The position numbers and the translations under genes were made by a program. This document shows, one piece after another, positions 54,058 through 61,967 of a stretch of DNA of 64,000 nucleotides. The DNA is taken from the IMG/VR virus record IMGVR_UViG_3300046318_000165, positions 26,752 through 90,751 of that record. One strand, 5' to 3'. Below the pieces are notes generated by a model that was not told the DNA's origin, searched no databases, and saw nothing but the letters and a program-made list of their open reading frames with translations. Positions within the stretch are counted from its first letter, which is position 1, and each line of letters begins with the position of its first letter. Source of the stretch: a virus.

Positions 54058-54212
54058 TGTCAAAATATAAATCTGGTTATTCAGTTGCACAAAGAAAACC
54101 AATTATTATAAATTCAGAAGATCCAAGGTATAAAAAACTAGAAAAATACAAGGGAAGAGTTGGATCAAAAGTGATTGTAGACTACAGCAAAAACAAACCA
54201 TTATCATTATAA
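54057..54212 (+). CDS. Short protein with the SKYKS N-terminal module (copy 1)
   Basis: 51 residues: MSKYKSGYSVAQRKPIIINSEDPRYKKL then GRVGSKVIVDYS. The same N-terminal module starts 54751-56334 and 56352-56543. Here it stands alone. Coupled by TAATG to the large tail gene. Likely a tail-tip attachment piece. Confidence 0.65.
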   Translation: MSKYKSGYSVAQRKPIIINSEDPRYKKLEKYKGRVGSKVIVDYSKNKPLSL

Positions 54213-54265
54213 ACTAGTGCACAAAAATGATTTATAAGGTATAATGGTTTAGAAGGAGATTTTTT

Positions 54266-54745
54266 ATGCCATATGTACAAATATCAGACCCAAACATTAT
54301 TGACCTAGCTGCGTGGCATCAGGTTATTAACGTAGTTAATCAGCACAGTGATAGCATTTCATCACTAACTAATAACTTCGGTCTATCATATTCTACAACA
54401 CCAGATGCCAATGGGAACTGGTCTACACCGTTTGATTTTGGTTCTCAGCAAATAATTTTTGGAAAGCATTTAATTTCTGGAACAGCAGCATTAATTGATG
54501 GATCTGGAACAGGATATGTTCTAACAGAAGCAACACCAATAGACTTTCCAGTTGCCTTTTCTACTGCACCAGCCATCTTTACAACTGTTATTGCTGACAC
54601 AGGATCTACTGGTGGAAAGAGCCGCCTACTTGGTGTATCATCAGTAGATGATGTTACTGTAAGTAGCTTTACAATGTCTGTATCTAATCCATTAAACTCT
54701 TTTACAAATGTTTCTGTTTATTGGGTAGCATTTGGTCCTAAATAA
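54266..54745 (+). CDS. Minor tail protein with H-lectin-like C-terminus
   Basis: 159 residues. N-terminal helix (DPNIIDLAAWHQVINVVNQHSDSISSL) could trimerise. The C-terminal 90 residues (VAFSTAPAIFTTVIADTG...VTVSSFTMSVSN...VSVYWVAFGPK) have the pattern of H-type lectin domains found on phage tail tips. AGAAGGAGA precedes the ATG. A receptor-binding role is plausible. Confidence 0.7.
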   Translation: MPYVQISDPNIIDLAAWHQVINVVNQHSDSISSLTNNFGLSYSTTPDANGNWSTPFDFGSQQIIFGKHLISGTAALIDGSGTGYVLTEATPIDFPVAFSTAPAIFTTVIADTGSTGGKSRLLGVSSVDDVTVSSFTMSVSNPLNSFTNVSVYWVAFGPK

Positions 54746-54750
54746 AAACA

Positions 54751-56334
54751 ATGTCTAAGTATAGATCACCATTTTCTGTTTCTAGGAGACAGACAGTTTT
54801 TGTTAATGAGAATGATCCACGTGCAAAGAATATAGGACAAACTCGTTCAAGACTTGGTGCTGATATAATTGTAAAACCCACAGGAAAAGTAATTCCAGAA
54901 GTCTATGGTCCACAAGATGAATACTTTTTTGGAACATTCGCTACTTCTCAAACATACTACTCAACAAATCAAATTTTACCAAAAGATGCAAAAGTAGATA
55001 ATAAGGGATATATATACACAATATCTTCACAAGCTATTACAGGTGCAACTAATGCATATTTAAATAAATATGATCAAAAAGGAAATATAATTTGGTCAAG
55101 AACAATACCACTGCTAGGAGCTTCAACTAGCGATCTAGCTGTTCCATATAACTGTTTAAAAATAGATGACAACTATATATATGTTGTTTTAAATAATCAA
55201 ACAACAGATTTATACTCACAATATATTTTATTAAAATTTGATACAGACGGACTTCTTAAATGGTCTAAAAAAGAAACTTATCAATCAACTGTGGGAACAA
55301 AAAAGTTTACTTCAATAAATGATATAGAAGTGGCAACTGATGGATCAATATATATAGTTGGAAGGTATGGAAGAAATACTACATCATTGCTAGAGAGTAC
55401 CAACATGAGTACATTAATTATTAAATATAATAGCTCTGGAACCATTGTTTGGCAAAAAGCGTTTACAGGTCTTACTCAAAGTTTAGGATTTTATGGAACA
55501 TCTGGAACTGGAAATGCAGGTAAAAATATAGCAATAGATCAATCTGGATACATATATATAACTTCTGCAAGACCTTTTAACGTAGGTGGAACAACATTTT
55601 ATACAATAGTTCTTACAAAGCTTGATTCGTCTGGAACGGTAATTTGGCAAAAACAAATCTCAGGTGGTTTTATTCAAAGCTCAGCTAATTCAAGATTAAT
55701 AGAATTTGATAGTAGTGGAAATCTATATATTCTTGGAAACTATTCAACTGGATTTAATGGATCAATGCTAACAAAAATAAATAGCTCTTCAGCACTTGTA
55801 TGGACACAAGGTTTTACTTTTACAATATCAGCAACATTAAGTTCTTTTGCAGCTGGGCTTCAAATAGCTAAAGATGGTTCAATATATGTTACACCAACAT
55901 CTGCTGGAATAGTAACAAAACTAAGTTCAAGTGGAACAATTTTAAATTCAGTAGCTATACAAGATACAGCTACAAACCATACAATATCTACTGCAGGAAT
56001 GAGCATAGGTATAGAAAATAAGTTAGTATCAATAGGACGAAATTTATCAGACTCTTCATCAGACTACTCATTATCAGTAGCATTGCTGCCAATTGATAGT
56101 ACACTTTCAAGTACCTATAATGTTCCAAAAAACAAATATGCAACATCAGTAAAACAAATGACAGTGGTAACAGATACAGCAGTAACATTAACAGATAGAA
56201 GTGGTGGTATGACAATCACAACTGGAAGCTACCTTACCATTGGAACTCCAACAGTTTTAATAGTAGATGAAAATGCAGCACTTAATATCAAAACAACACA
56301 ATATAATGCATGGACAAAAATTGGTTTCTATTAA
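54751..56334 (+). CDS. Minor tail protein with beta-propeller, SKYRS module (copy 2)
   Basis: 527 residues. Residues 1-48 are the SKYRS module (MSKYRSPFSVSRRQTVFVNENDPR, then GADIIVKPTG). Residues 60-440 contain about six repeats of the form DGxIYIVGRYG - KYNSSGTIVWQK (also DGSIYIV, SGYIYIT, SGNLYIL), the blades of a beta-propeller of the SBBP/PQQ-like kind. A final beta domain ends LNIKTTQYNAWTKIGFY. Probably an exposed host-binding part of the tail. Confidence 0.75.
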   Translation: MSKYRSPFSVSRRQTVFVNENDPRAKNIGQTRSRLGADIIVKPTGKVIPEVYGPQDEYFFGTFATSQTYYSTNQILPKDAKVDNKGYIYTISSQAITGATNAYLNKYDQKGNIIWSRTIPLLGASTSDLAVPYNCLKIDDNYIYVVLNNQTTDLYSQYILLKFDTDGLLKWSKKETYQSTVGTKKFTSINDIEVATDGSIYIVGRYGRNTTSLLESTNMSTLIIKYNSSGTIVWQKAFTGLTQSLGFYGTSGTGNAGKNIAIDQSGYIYITSARPFNVGGTTFYTIVLTKLDSSGTVIWQKQISGGFIQSSANSRLIEFDSSGNLYILGNYSTGFNGSMLTKINSSSALVWTQGFTFTISATLSSFAAGLQIAKDGSIYVTPTSAGIVTKLSSSGTILNSVAIQDTATNHTISTAGMSIGIENKLVSIGRNLSDSSSDYSLSVALLPIDSTLSSTYNVPKNKYATSVKQMTVVTDTAVTLTDRSGGMTITTGSYLTIGTPTVLIVDENAALNIKTTQYNAWTKIGFY

Positions 56335-56336
56335 TG

Positions 56337-56345
56337 TGATAAAAT
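56337..56345 (+). promoter_or_regulatory. Extended -10-like box (TGATAAAAT), leaderless
   Basis: Ends 6 nt before the ATG at 56352. Confidence 0.5.
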
Positions 56346-56351
56346 TATAAT

Positions 56352-56543
56352 ATGTCAGAATATAAATCACCCTGGTCAGTAGCACAACAACATCCAATTG
56401 CTATAGATGAAAATGACCCAAGAATAAATACTGATGCTAGTTATGGAAAAACTGCTGCTAGAATAGGAAGAGATATTGAAATAATCACTCAAAATAAAAG
56501 TGCTCCAATAACTCTTGCTCCATACGTTCCACCAGAAGCTTAG
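56352..56543 (+). CDS. Short protein with the SKYKS module (copy 3)
   Basis: 63 residues: MSEYKSPWSVAQQHPIAIDENDPR, then RIGRDIEIITQN. Third copy of the module seen at 54057 and 54751. Stand-alone. Last structural gene before the replication block. Confidence 0.65.
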   Translation: MSEYKSPWSVAQQHPIAIDENDPRINTDASYGKTAARIGRDIEIITQNKSAPITLAPYVPPEA

Positions 56544-56553
56544 GGAGATTATT

Positions 56554-57093
56554 ATGCATCATAAACAAAGTATTGAAAAAGAAGAGTATAACCAAAAACC
56601 AGTAATCAAAGCCAATAAGAATGTATGGTTTTTAAATGGTGATCTTGTTAGATCACATCACATCAATAGGTCAAATGGTATTATGTCTGTTTATAATATT
56701 ACCAAAGATCAAATTGAAAGTTGTTTGATTAGTGACTTTAAAAAGAATCGTCAACGTGCATACACCGTTGGACAAGCAGCGGATCTTGTAAACAGACACA
56801 AAAAGTATATGCCACAACTTATGAAACGTGGAGTAATACCGTTTCCTATGGGGGCACAAAAAGGTGGAGCAACAGGCTGGCAAGTAAGAAGTTATTATTC
56901 AGAATCGCAGATTCGTGAAATTCGTGATATACTAGCATCCTACCATATTGGTCAACCAAGAAAAGACGGACTTATTACTAATAATATGACTCCTTCAAAA
57001 CAAGAACTTAATAGGAGAATGGGGGATGGAATTTTAACATATACTAGAACTGAAGATGGTAGGTTTATCCCCGTGTGGAGCGAGACTCTGTAA
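56554..57093 (+). CDS. Helix-turn-helix DNA-binding protein
   Basis: 179 residues from the ATG at 56554 after GGGAGA. The central part AYTVGQAADLVNRHKKYMPQLMKRGVIPFPMGAQKGG is an excisionase/MerR-like winged helix: helix 1 TVGQAADLVN, recognition region HKKYMPQLMKRG, then a wing. The following SESQIREIRDILAS is a helix. First gene of the replication block; may regulate it or act in replication. Confidence 0.75.
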   Translation: MHHKQSIEKEEYNQKPVIKANKNVWFLNGDLVRSHHINRSNGIMSVYNITKDQIESCLISDFKKNRQRAYTVGQAADLVNRHKKYMPQLMKRGVIPFPMGAQKGGATGWQVRSYYSESQIREIRDILASYHIGQPRKDGLITNNMTPSKQELNRRMGDGILTYTRTEDGRFIPVWSETL

Positions 57094-57274
57094 AAATATT
57101 AAACCTAAATCTGGAGAAAATCATCCAAATGCAAAATTGTCAGATAAAGATATTGACATAATAAGACACCTTGTGCTATCATTAGGTAAGACACACAAAG
57201 AGGTTGCAAATATTTTTGGGGTAGCCAGCTCAACTATATCTGGAATAATTAATTCTGGCAGAAGACAAGGGTAG
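57056..57274 (+). CDS. HTH fragment of the HNH-associated type
   Basis: 72 residues if started at the ATG at 57056, which overlaps the previous gene by 38 nt. NIKPKSGENHPNAKLSDKDIDIIRHLVLSLGKTHKEVANIFGVASSTISGI is the GxxHPxAKLSxxDIxxIR...IAxxFGVSxxTIS helix-turn-helix often attached to HNH homing endonucleases. No nuclease domain is present, so it may be the remnant of one, or a small regulator. Confidence 0.6.
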   Translation: MVGLSPCGARLCKNIKPKSGENHPNAKLSDKDIDIIRHLVLSLGKTHKEVANIFGVASSTISGIINSGRRQG

Positions 57275-57275
57275 A

Positions 57276-57485
57276 ATGAATAACGATGAAACTAAAGTAA
57301 CAGTAGGACTAGGCTATACACTAAATCTAGGTAACTTCCAGTCACTACGAATTGATGTATCAGTAGCAGACAATCGCCGTGAGGGTGAAACGATCAATGA
57401 TGCATTTGAGCGAGTATATTCTTTTGTAGAGAATAAGCTTGCCGAAAAGGTACGAGAGTCTCAAGAAGAAGCAAGCGGTAACTAA
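57276..57485 (+). CDS. Conserved small replication-block protein
   Basis: 69 residues: VTVGLGYTLNLGNFQSLRIDVSVADN then GETINDAFERVYSFVENKLAEK. I associate this beta-then-helix pattern with small proteins next to DnaB-type helicases in actinobacteriophages; no function known to me. Shares one base with the next gene (TAATG). Confidence 0.7.
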   Translation: MNNDETKVTVGLGYTLNLGNFQSLRIDVSVADNRREGETINDAFERVYSFVENKLAEKVRESQEEASGN

Positions 57486-57793
57486 TGGCTGAACGCAAAG
57501 ACCGTATGGCTTTGCTCAGTCGCTATAGTAAGTTACATACTGCTAAGTATGAGCAAAAGCCATTTCTAAATTTGAATGTTGAACAGTGGGCAGCAGATGC
57601 ACTCATTGAATCATATGGGCTACCTGCTTGCTATGACTTATTAGACTATTATTTTTATGTTGCTCAAAGCCCAACATGGAAGTATTTTGCAAACTATGCA
57701 GATGCAATCATTAATGCTAGAGAGCAATACCAGCAGGACTTAAATGAAAGAGCAGAAAGACGAAGAATGGCAAAGGCGTGGCTAAATGAGTAA
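57485..57793 (+). CDS. Possible helicase loader or helicase-associated protein
   Basis: 102 residues, helical: MAERKDRMALLSRYSKLHTAKYEQKP, then WAADALIESYGLPACYDLLDYYF and a basic C-terminal helix. It overlaps the helicase gene by 8 nt. Small helical proteins in this place are often helicase loaders; inferred from location. Confidence 0.6.
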   Translation: MAERKDRMALLSRYSKLHTAKYEQKPFLNLNVEQWAADALIESYGLPACYDLLDYYFYVAQSPTWKYFANYADAIINAREQYQQDLNERAERRRMAKAWLNE

Positions 57794-59006
57794 TACAGAA
57801 TCAAAACTAATTTCAGCAGTTCTACAAGATAAGCAAGTTCATGTATTGCTACAGGCTAACGTAGACAATATCCTACGAACACACAATGATATCTGGAATT
57901 TTGTTCGTAACTATTCTGAAGCTAATGGAACAGTTCCACCTGTAAGCTTAGTAGTTGACAAGTTTCGTGACTTCCATCCTGTGGAGGGCATTGGTGCAAC
58001 TAAGTATCACCTAGAAGAGCTACAAGCAGAATATCTTACAGACAGTCTCAAGGATATTCTACGTAACACTGCAACAGAAGTTCAGAATGGTCAGGGCGTA
58101 AAAGCTCTTGAAGATATTATTACTAAGACTTCTGCACTTCGCAAGAACACTACTGTTATTCGTGACATTGATGCTACTGATATCGAAGATGCTGTAGCCT
58201 ACTATGAGAATGTCCAGAGACAGAATGAATTGGGCTCTATTGGCATTAAAACAGGTCTTGCTGGCTTTGATAACTATCTTCCTGCTGGAATTACCCCAGG
58301 ACAGCTTGGTGTCTTCCTGGCGTATCCTGGCATCGGTAAGTCATGGATGGCACTTTACTTTGCAGTGCAAGCATGGAAGCAGGGTAAGTCACCACTAATT
58401 ATCTCTCTTGAAATGAGTGAGACTGAAGTTCGTAATCGTGTATTTACTATTATGGGTGAGGGTCTATGGTCACACCGCAAGTTATCTGCTGGTGCAATAG
58501 AAACTGATGATCTACGCCGTTGGCACAAGAAAGAGTTGCAGGGTAAGCCAGAATTCCATATTATCTCTAACGATGGTGGTGGAGAAGTAACTCCTAGTGT
58601 TATTCGTGGAAAAATTGATCAGTATAAGCCTGACCTTATTATCGTTGACTATCTACAGCTAATGTCTCCTAATCAGAAATCAGATAATGAGACTGTTCGT
58701 ATGAAGAATCTTTCTCGTGAACTAAAGCTTATGGCTATTAGCGAGGAGATGCCTATTATTGCTATTTCATCTGCAACTCCTGATGATGTTAATAAGCTAG
58801 ACACTGTTCCTACTCTGGGACAGACTGCATGGTCACGTCAGATTGCTTATGATGCTGATTTTGTGCTTGCTTTTGGTAGAGCAACCAATAGTGATATCCT
58901 AGAATGTGTCTTTAGAAAAAACAGAAATGGCTTTATGGGCGAATTTCTAGTGCAAGCAGATTTCGACAAAGGCTTCTACAGATATCGAGATTTTGAGGAA
59001 AAATAA
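57786..59006 (+). CDS. DnaB-type replicative helicase
   Basis: 406 residues. N-terminal helical domain (about 1-130), then a RecA-type ATPase: Walker A AYPGIGKS near 180, the LIISLEMS motif (H1a) near 205, Walker B LIIVDYLQLMSP near 290, and AYDADFVLAFGRA near 360 with a final RKNRNG finger. Unwinds DNA at the phage fork. Residues MSNTESKLISAVLQD match the start of DnaB-like helicases of other phages. Confidence 0.93.
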   Translation: MSNTESKLISAVLQDKQVHVLLQANVDNILRTHNDIWNFVRNYSEANGTVPPVSLVVDKFRDFHPVEGIGATKYHLEELQAEYLTDSLKDILRNTATEVQNGQGVKALEDIITKTSALRKNTTVIRDIDATDIEDAVAYYENVQRQNELGSIGIKTGLAGFDNYLPAGITPGQLGVFLAYPGIGKSWMALYFAVQAWKQGKSPLIISLEMSETEVRNRVFTIMGEGLWSHRKLSAGAIETDDLRRWHKKELQGKPEFHIISNDGGGEVTPSVIRGKIDQYKPDLIIVDYLQLMSPNQKSDNETVRMKNLSRELKLMAISEEMPIIAISSATPDDVNKLDTVPTLGQTAWSRQIAYDADFVLAFGRATNSDILECVFRKNRNGFMGEFLVQADFDKGFYRYRDFEEK

Positions 59007-59015
59007 TTTGGCTTA

Positions 59016-59024
59016 TGATATAAT
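59016..59024 (+). promoter_or_regulatory. Extended -10 promoter (TGATATAAT), leaderless
   Basis: Ends 6 nt before the ATG of the endonuclease VII-like gene. Confidence 0.68.
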
Positions 59025-59030
59025 TGGCAT

Positions 59031-59480
59031 ATGATTAAAAATTGTCCAAAATGTAAAAAAGATTTAAATGTATCATTTTTTAATAAATCAAATAGAAGAG
59101 ATGGGTATCAGACGTACTGCCGTGAATGTCATAATCAAATTCAAAGAGATAAATATCTTAATGATCCAATGGCAAAAATAAAACGTCAAATTCGTGCAGG
59201 TCGTAGAAAAGAACGAGATCCATTAGTTCAAAGAAGGTCAGAACTCAAAAGACTTTATGGAATTACTTTGGAAGATTATGTAGAAATGTTTGATAGTCAA
59301 AATGGTGTATGTGCCATTTGCTTTAAAGAATGCAAAACTAAAAATAGTTTGTCTGTAGATCATGACCATACTACTGGAAAAGTTAGAGGATTACTATGTA
59401 ATGCTTGTAATCGTGCAATAGGAATGCTTGGAGATAGTCCAGAAATACTTCGTAAAGCAGCTGATTATCTAGAAAACTAG
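59031..59480 (+). CDS. HNH/endonuclease VII-type nuclease
   Basis: 149 residues. N-terminal zinc ribbon CPKCKKDL...CRECHN, a basic linker, then GVCAICFKECKTKNSLSVDHDHTTGKVRGLLCNACNRAIGMLGDSPEILRKAADYL, the full endonuclease VII signature (DHDHxTGxVRGLLCxxCN). T4 endonuclease VII resolves DNA junctions; free-standing copies in other phages are often homing nucleases. Its own promoter and its place between helicase and primase favour a mobile gene. Confidence 0.88.
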   Translation: MIKNCPKCKKDLNVSFFNKSNRRDGYQTYCRECHNQIQRDKYLNDPMAKIKRQIRAGRRKERDPLVQRRSELKRLYGITLEDYVEMFDSQNGVCAICFKECKTKNSLSVDHDHTTGKVRGLLCNACNRAIGMLGDSPEILRKAADYLEN

Positions 59481-59481
59481 G

Positions 59482-59487
59482 TATAAT
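59482..59487 (+). promoter_or_regulatory. -10 box for the 59495 gene
   Basis: TATAAT 7 nt before the ATG at 59495; leaderless spacing, no ribosome-binding site. Confidence 0.5.
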
Positions 59488-59494
59488 AGTATGT

Positions 59495-59836
59495 ATGGGA
59501 AGCATACACCACAAGTCAATAAAGATGTTTTCGTTAGATGGAATGATACATGATGAATCAGCTATCGGCAGACTTAAAACAGAATATATCAGACTGCTAA
59601 TATCTGAAATGAGAATTGCTGGGTATGCATTAAGATTAGATATTGACCCAGACTTTACAATAAGCTATAATGAACAAAAAGAATACTTTACATTTATATT
59701 ATCAGTATATGGAACATACGTAGGAAAGAAGAAGAGTGAATGGATAACAGGAATAGACGGAACCAAAGTATATACTCAAGAGATCAAGTCCAACGAGTCC
59801 TCACAGGCTCAGGAATCACAGTCGAACAAGAGTTAG
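59495..59836 (+). CDS. Hypothetical protein overlapping the primase gene
   Basis: 113 residues; central YALRLDIDPDFTISYNEQKEYFTFILSVYGTYVGKKKSEWITGIDG is conserved-looking beta-rich sequence. Overlaps the primase gene by 97 nt in another frame, an unusually long overlap. Function unknown. Confidence 0.65.
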   Translation: MGSIHHKSIKMFSLDGMIHDESAIGRLKTEYIRLLISEMRIAGYALRLDIDPDFTISYNEQKEYFTFILSVYGTYVGKKKSEWITGIDGTKVYTQEIKSNESSQAQESQSNKS

Positions 59837-60681
59837 ACAATGACTTTATTATTTTCTGTCCATATCACAATAACCATCGCTCACCTGCTGGAGAAGTAAA
59901 TAAGTTCTCTGGACTATTCTTTTGTTTTTCTTGTCAGCAGACTGCAGACCTTGCTGAGTTTGTAATGCACACATCAAAACGTACATACTTTGAAGCAGTT
60001 CGTTTTATCAAGTCTAAAGAAACTGAAACAGATTTTGAGCAACAACTGCAACAACAACTTTACAAGAAGCCAGAGTTTGTTCCATATGATGAACTTGTAA
60101 TTAAAAGATTAAATAATCAAGCATTGGAGTCACCTCGTGCTATGCGCTATTTTACTGGCAGACTAATCACAGAGGCATCTGTAAAAAAGTTTAGCTTAGG
60201 GTTTAGTGAGAAACAAGATATGGTAACTATTCCTGTGGCATCCCCAGATGGCATGGAGCTAGGCTTTGTTGGCAGATCTATTGAGGGCAAAGAGTTCAAG
60301 AATACTCCAGGACTTCCCAAAGCAAAAACACTTTTCAATTTGCATAGAGTAAAGACTTCTGATAAAGTCTATGTAGTTGAATCATCATTCGATGCTATCC
60401 GCTTAGACCAGTGTGGTTTTCCAGCGGTAGCAACATTAGGTGCAAATGTATCTAGTGGACAAATAGAACTTCTTCAAAAATACTTCAATAACATTTATGT
60501 CATTGCAGATAACGATGAAGCTGGCGGTAACATGAAAGACAGGATTATAGAACGTCTTGGCAATCGTGTTAACGTTATTCAGTTAGAAAAACAATATAAG
60601 GATATTGGCGATATGTCAGATGAAGCAATTAAAAATCTTGATGAATCATTTGACAAATCTATCGCTAGTATGCTAAACTAA
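59740..60681 (+). CDS. DnaG-type DNA primase
   Basis: 313 residues. CPYHNNHRS and FFCFSCQQTADL form the CHC2 zinc-binding domain (residues 40-80). The toprim core follows: FGFVGRSIEGK, VYVVESSFDAIRLDQ (catalytic Glu), ATLGANVSSGQ, YVIADNDEAGGN (DxD). Makes RNA primers for the lagging strand together with the helicase upstream. The first 20 residues overlap the upstream gene, so a later start is possible. Confidence 0.9.
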   Translation: MDNRNRRNQSIYSRDQVQRVLTGSGITVEQELDNDFIIFCPYHNNHRSPAGEVNKFSGLFFCFSCQQTADLAEFVMHTSKRTYFEAVRFIKSKETETDFEQQLQQQLYKKPEFVPYDELVIKRLNNQALESPRAMRYFTGRLITEASVKKFSLGFSEKQDMVTIPVASPDGMELGFVGRSIEGKEFKNTPGLPKAKTLFNLHRVKTSDKVYVVESSFDAIRLDQCGFPAVATLGANVSSGQIELLQKYFNNIYVIADNDEAGGNMKDRIIERLGNRVNVIQLEKQYKDIGDMSDEAIKNLDESFDKSIASMLN

Positions 60682-60709
60682 TAAACCAAGATAAATAAAG
60701 GAGAAAAAC

Positions 60710-61366
60710 ATGAGTATTATCAGAGGGCTAAAAGATATCAGTGCAATTATGGATAAGCCAAAATATGAAAGCAATGGACAAAAGGTTCGTTGGGTAAAGC
60801 TTGCTGACGGACAGGCTGCAAAGATCCGTTTCGTAGAGGAGCTAGATGAAGACTCAGCTAGTTTCTCAGCAGAGCGTGGAGTTTCTGTAGTAATTGCAGA
60901 GCACACCAATCCAAAGGACTACAAGCGTAAGGCTGCTTGTACCATTGAGTCAGAGGGTCGCTGCTTTGCCTGTGAAATGGCTCGTAAGGAGCCAAAGGCT
61001 GGTTGGCGTTCAAAGCTACGCTTCTACTGCAACGTGCTAGTAGATGATGGCACTGAGGACCCATACATCGCTGTTTGGTCACAGGGTGTAAGCAAGCAGT
61101 CAGCATTTGCTACCATTCGTGAGTATGCAATTGAGACTGGAAGCATTTCAAACCTACAGTGGAAGCTAAAGCGTAATGGTCAGGGAACTGAAACTAATTA
61201 CACTCTTATTCCAACTGGACCAGATTCAGAACCATTCAAGTGGGGAAGCTATGAGTTCTTCGATCTTGAAAAGGTTGTTCGTGAAGTTCCATATGCAGAA
61301 CAGGATTCATTCTACTTTGGATTCGATTCTAGCAACTCGGTTACTTCTAGTAATACAGACTGGTAA
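60710..61366 (+). CDS. Single-stranded DNA-binding protein (gp32-like)
   Basis: 218 residues. WVKLADGQAAKIRFVEELDED at the start of an OB fold, CTIESEGRCFACEMARKEPKAGWRSKLRFYCNVLVDDG containing a zinc-like cysteine cluster, then YTLIPTGPDSEPF, and an acidic/polar tail SSNSVTSSNTDW ending in an aromatic residue as in many SSBs. Likely coats single strands at the fork. AAAGGAG precedes the ATG; strong codon bias and a terminator fit high expression. Confidence 0.8.
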   Translation: MSIIRGLKDISAIMDKPKYESNGQKVRWVKLADGQAAKIRFVEELDEDSASFSAERGVSVVIAEHTNPKDYKRKAACTIESEGRCFACEMARKEPKAGWRSKLRFYCNVLVDDGTEDPYIAVWSQGVSKQSAFATIREYAIETGSISNLQWKLKRNGQGTETNYTLIPTGPDSEPFKWGSYEFFDLEKVVREVPYAEQDSFYFGFDSSNSVTSSNTDW

Positions 61367-61380
61367 AACATATTAGGATT

Positions 61381-61411
61381 GGGGAGAGCGTAAAAACTCT
61401 CCCCATTCTTC
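61381..61411 (+). terminator. Intrinsic terminator after the SSB gene
   Basis: GGGGAGAG / CTCTCCCC with loop CGTAAAAA, followed by ATTCTT. Confidence 0.75.
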
Positions 61412-61421
61412 CATGCTCATA

Positions 61422-61430
61422 TGATATAAT
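61422..61430 (+). promoter_or_regulatory. Extended -10 promoter (TGATATAAT), leaderless
   Basis: Ends 6 nt before the ATG of the HNH gene at 61437, same arrangement as at 59016. Confidence 0.68.
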
Positions 61431-61436
61431 TTAATT

Positions 61437-61967
61437 ATGAGACTTACTATGGAAATAGGAGATACAAATATCTTTGGAGTAAAGATTGTATCAGGACCCT
61501 ATAAAAATAAACAATATACTTCATGGGATTTTCTTTGTCCCTTTTGTAATCAAACATTTATTGCTCCAACTACAAATTTTAAAAAATCAAAATCTTGTTA
61601 CAACTGTAGAGGTTTTGTAAAAAGAAAATCATCTGAGGATATAACTTGGAGAAACCATTATTTACTAGTTGCTTCAAGAAAAAATGCAAAAGAAAAAGGT
61701 TTTGACCTAACAGAACAACAATTTAAAGAAATATCCTCACAAAATTGTTTTTATTGTAATGCAGAACCAACACCAACAAAAGGTTATAGACAATGGTCAG
61801 CATATATTTTTACAAATGGACTTGACAGAATAGACCCAAGCATGGGATACTTATATAATAATGTAGTGGCTTGTTGCAAATGGTGCAATGTAGCAAAATT
61901 AGACAGATCAGTAGAGGAATTTTATTCGTGGATAACGAAACTAGCAAAACATCAGAATCTTATGTAG
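61437..61967 (+). CDS. HNH endonuclease-like protein
   Basis: 176 residues. Zinc pair FLCPFCNQTF...SCYNCRGF in the N-terminal half, then NCFYCNAEP, NGLDRIDPSMGYLYNNVVACCKWCNVAK, a known HNH variant in which DRID replaces the usual DH and CxxCN closes the zinc site. Codon use is AT-rich and unlike the SSB and polymerase genes around it, suggesting a mobile homing endonuclease. Overlaps the polymerase start by 40 nt. Confidence 0.85.
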   Translation: MRLTMEIGDTNIFGVKIVSGPYKNKQYTSWDFLCPFCNQTFIAPTTNFKKSKSCYNCRGFVKRKSSEDITWRNHYLLVASRKNAKEKGFDLTEQQFKEISSQNCFYCNAEPTPTKGYRQWSAYIFTNGLDRIDPSMGYLYNNVVACCKWCNVAKLDRSVEEFYSWITKLAKHQNLM

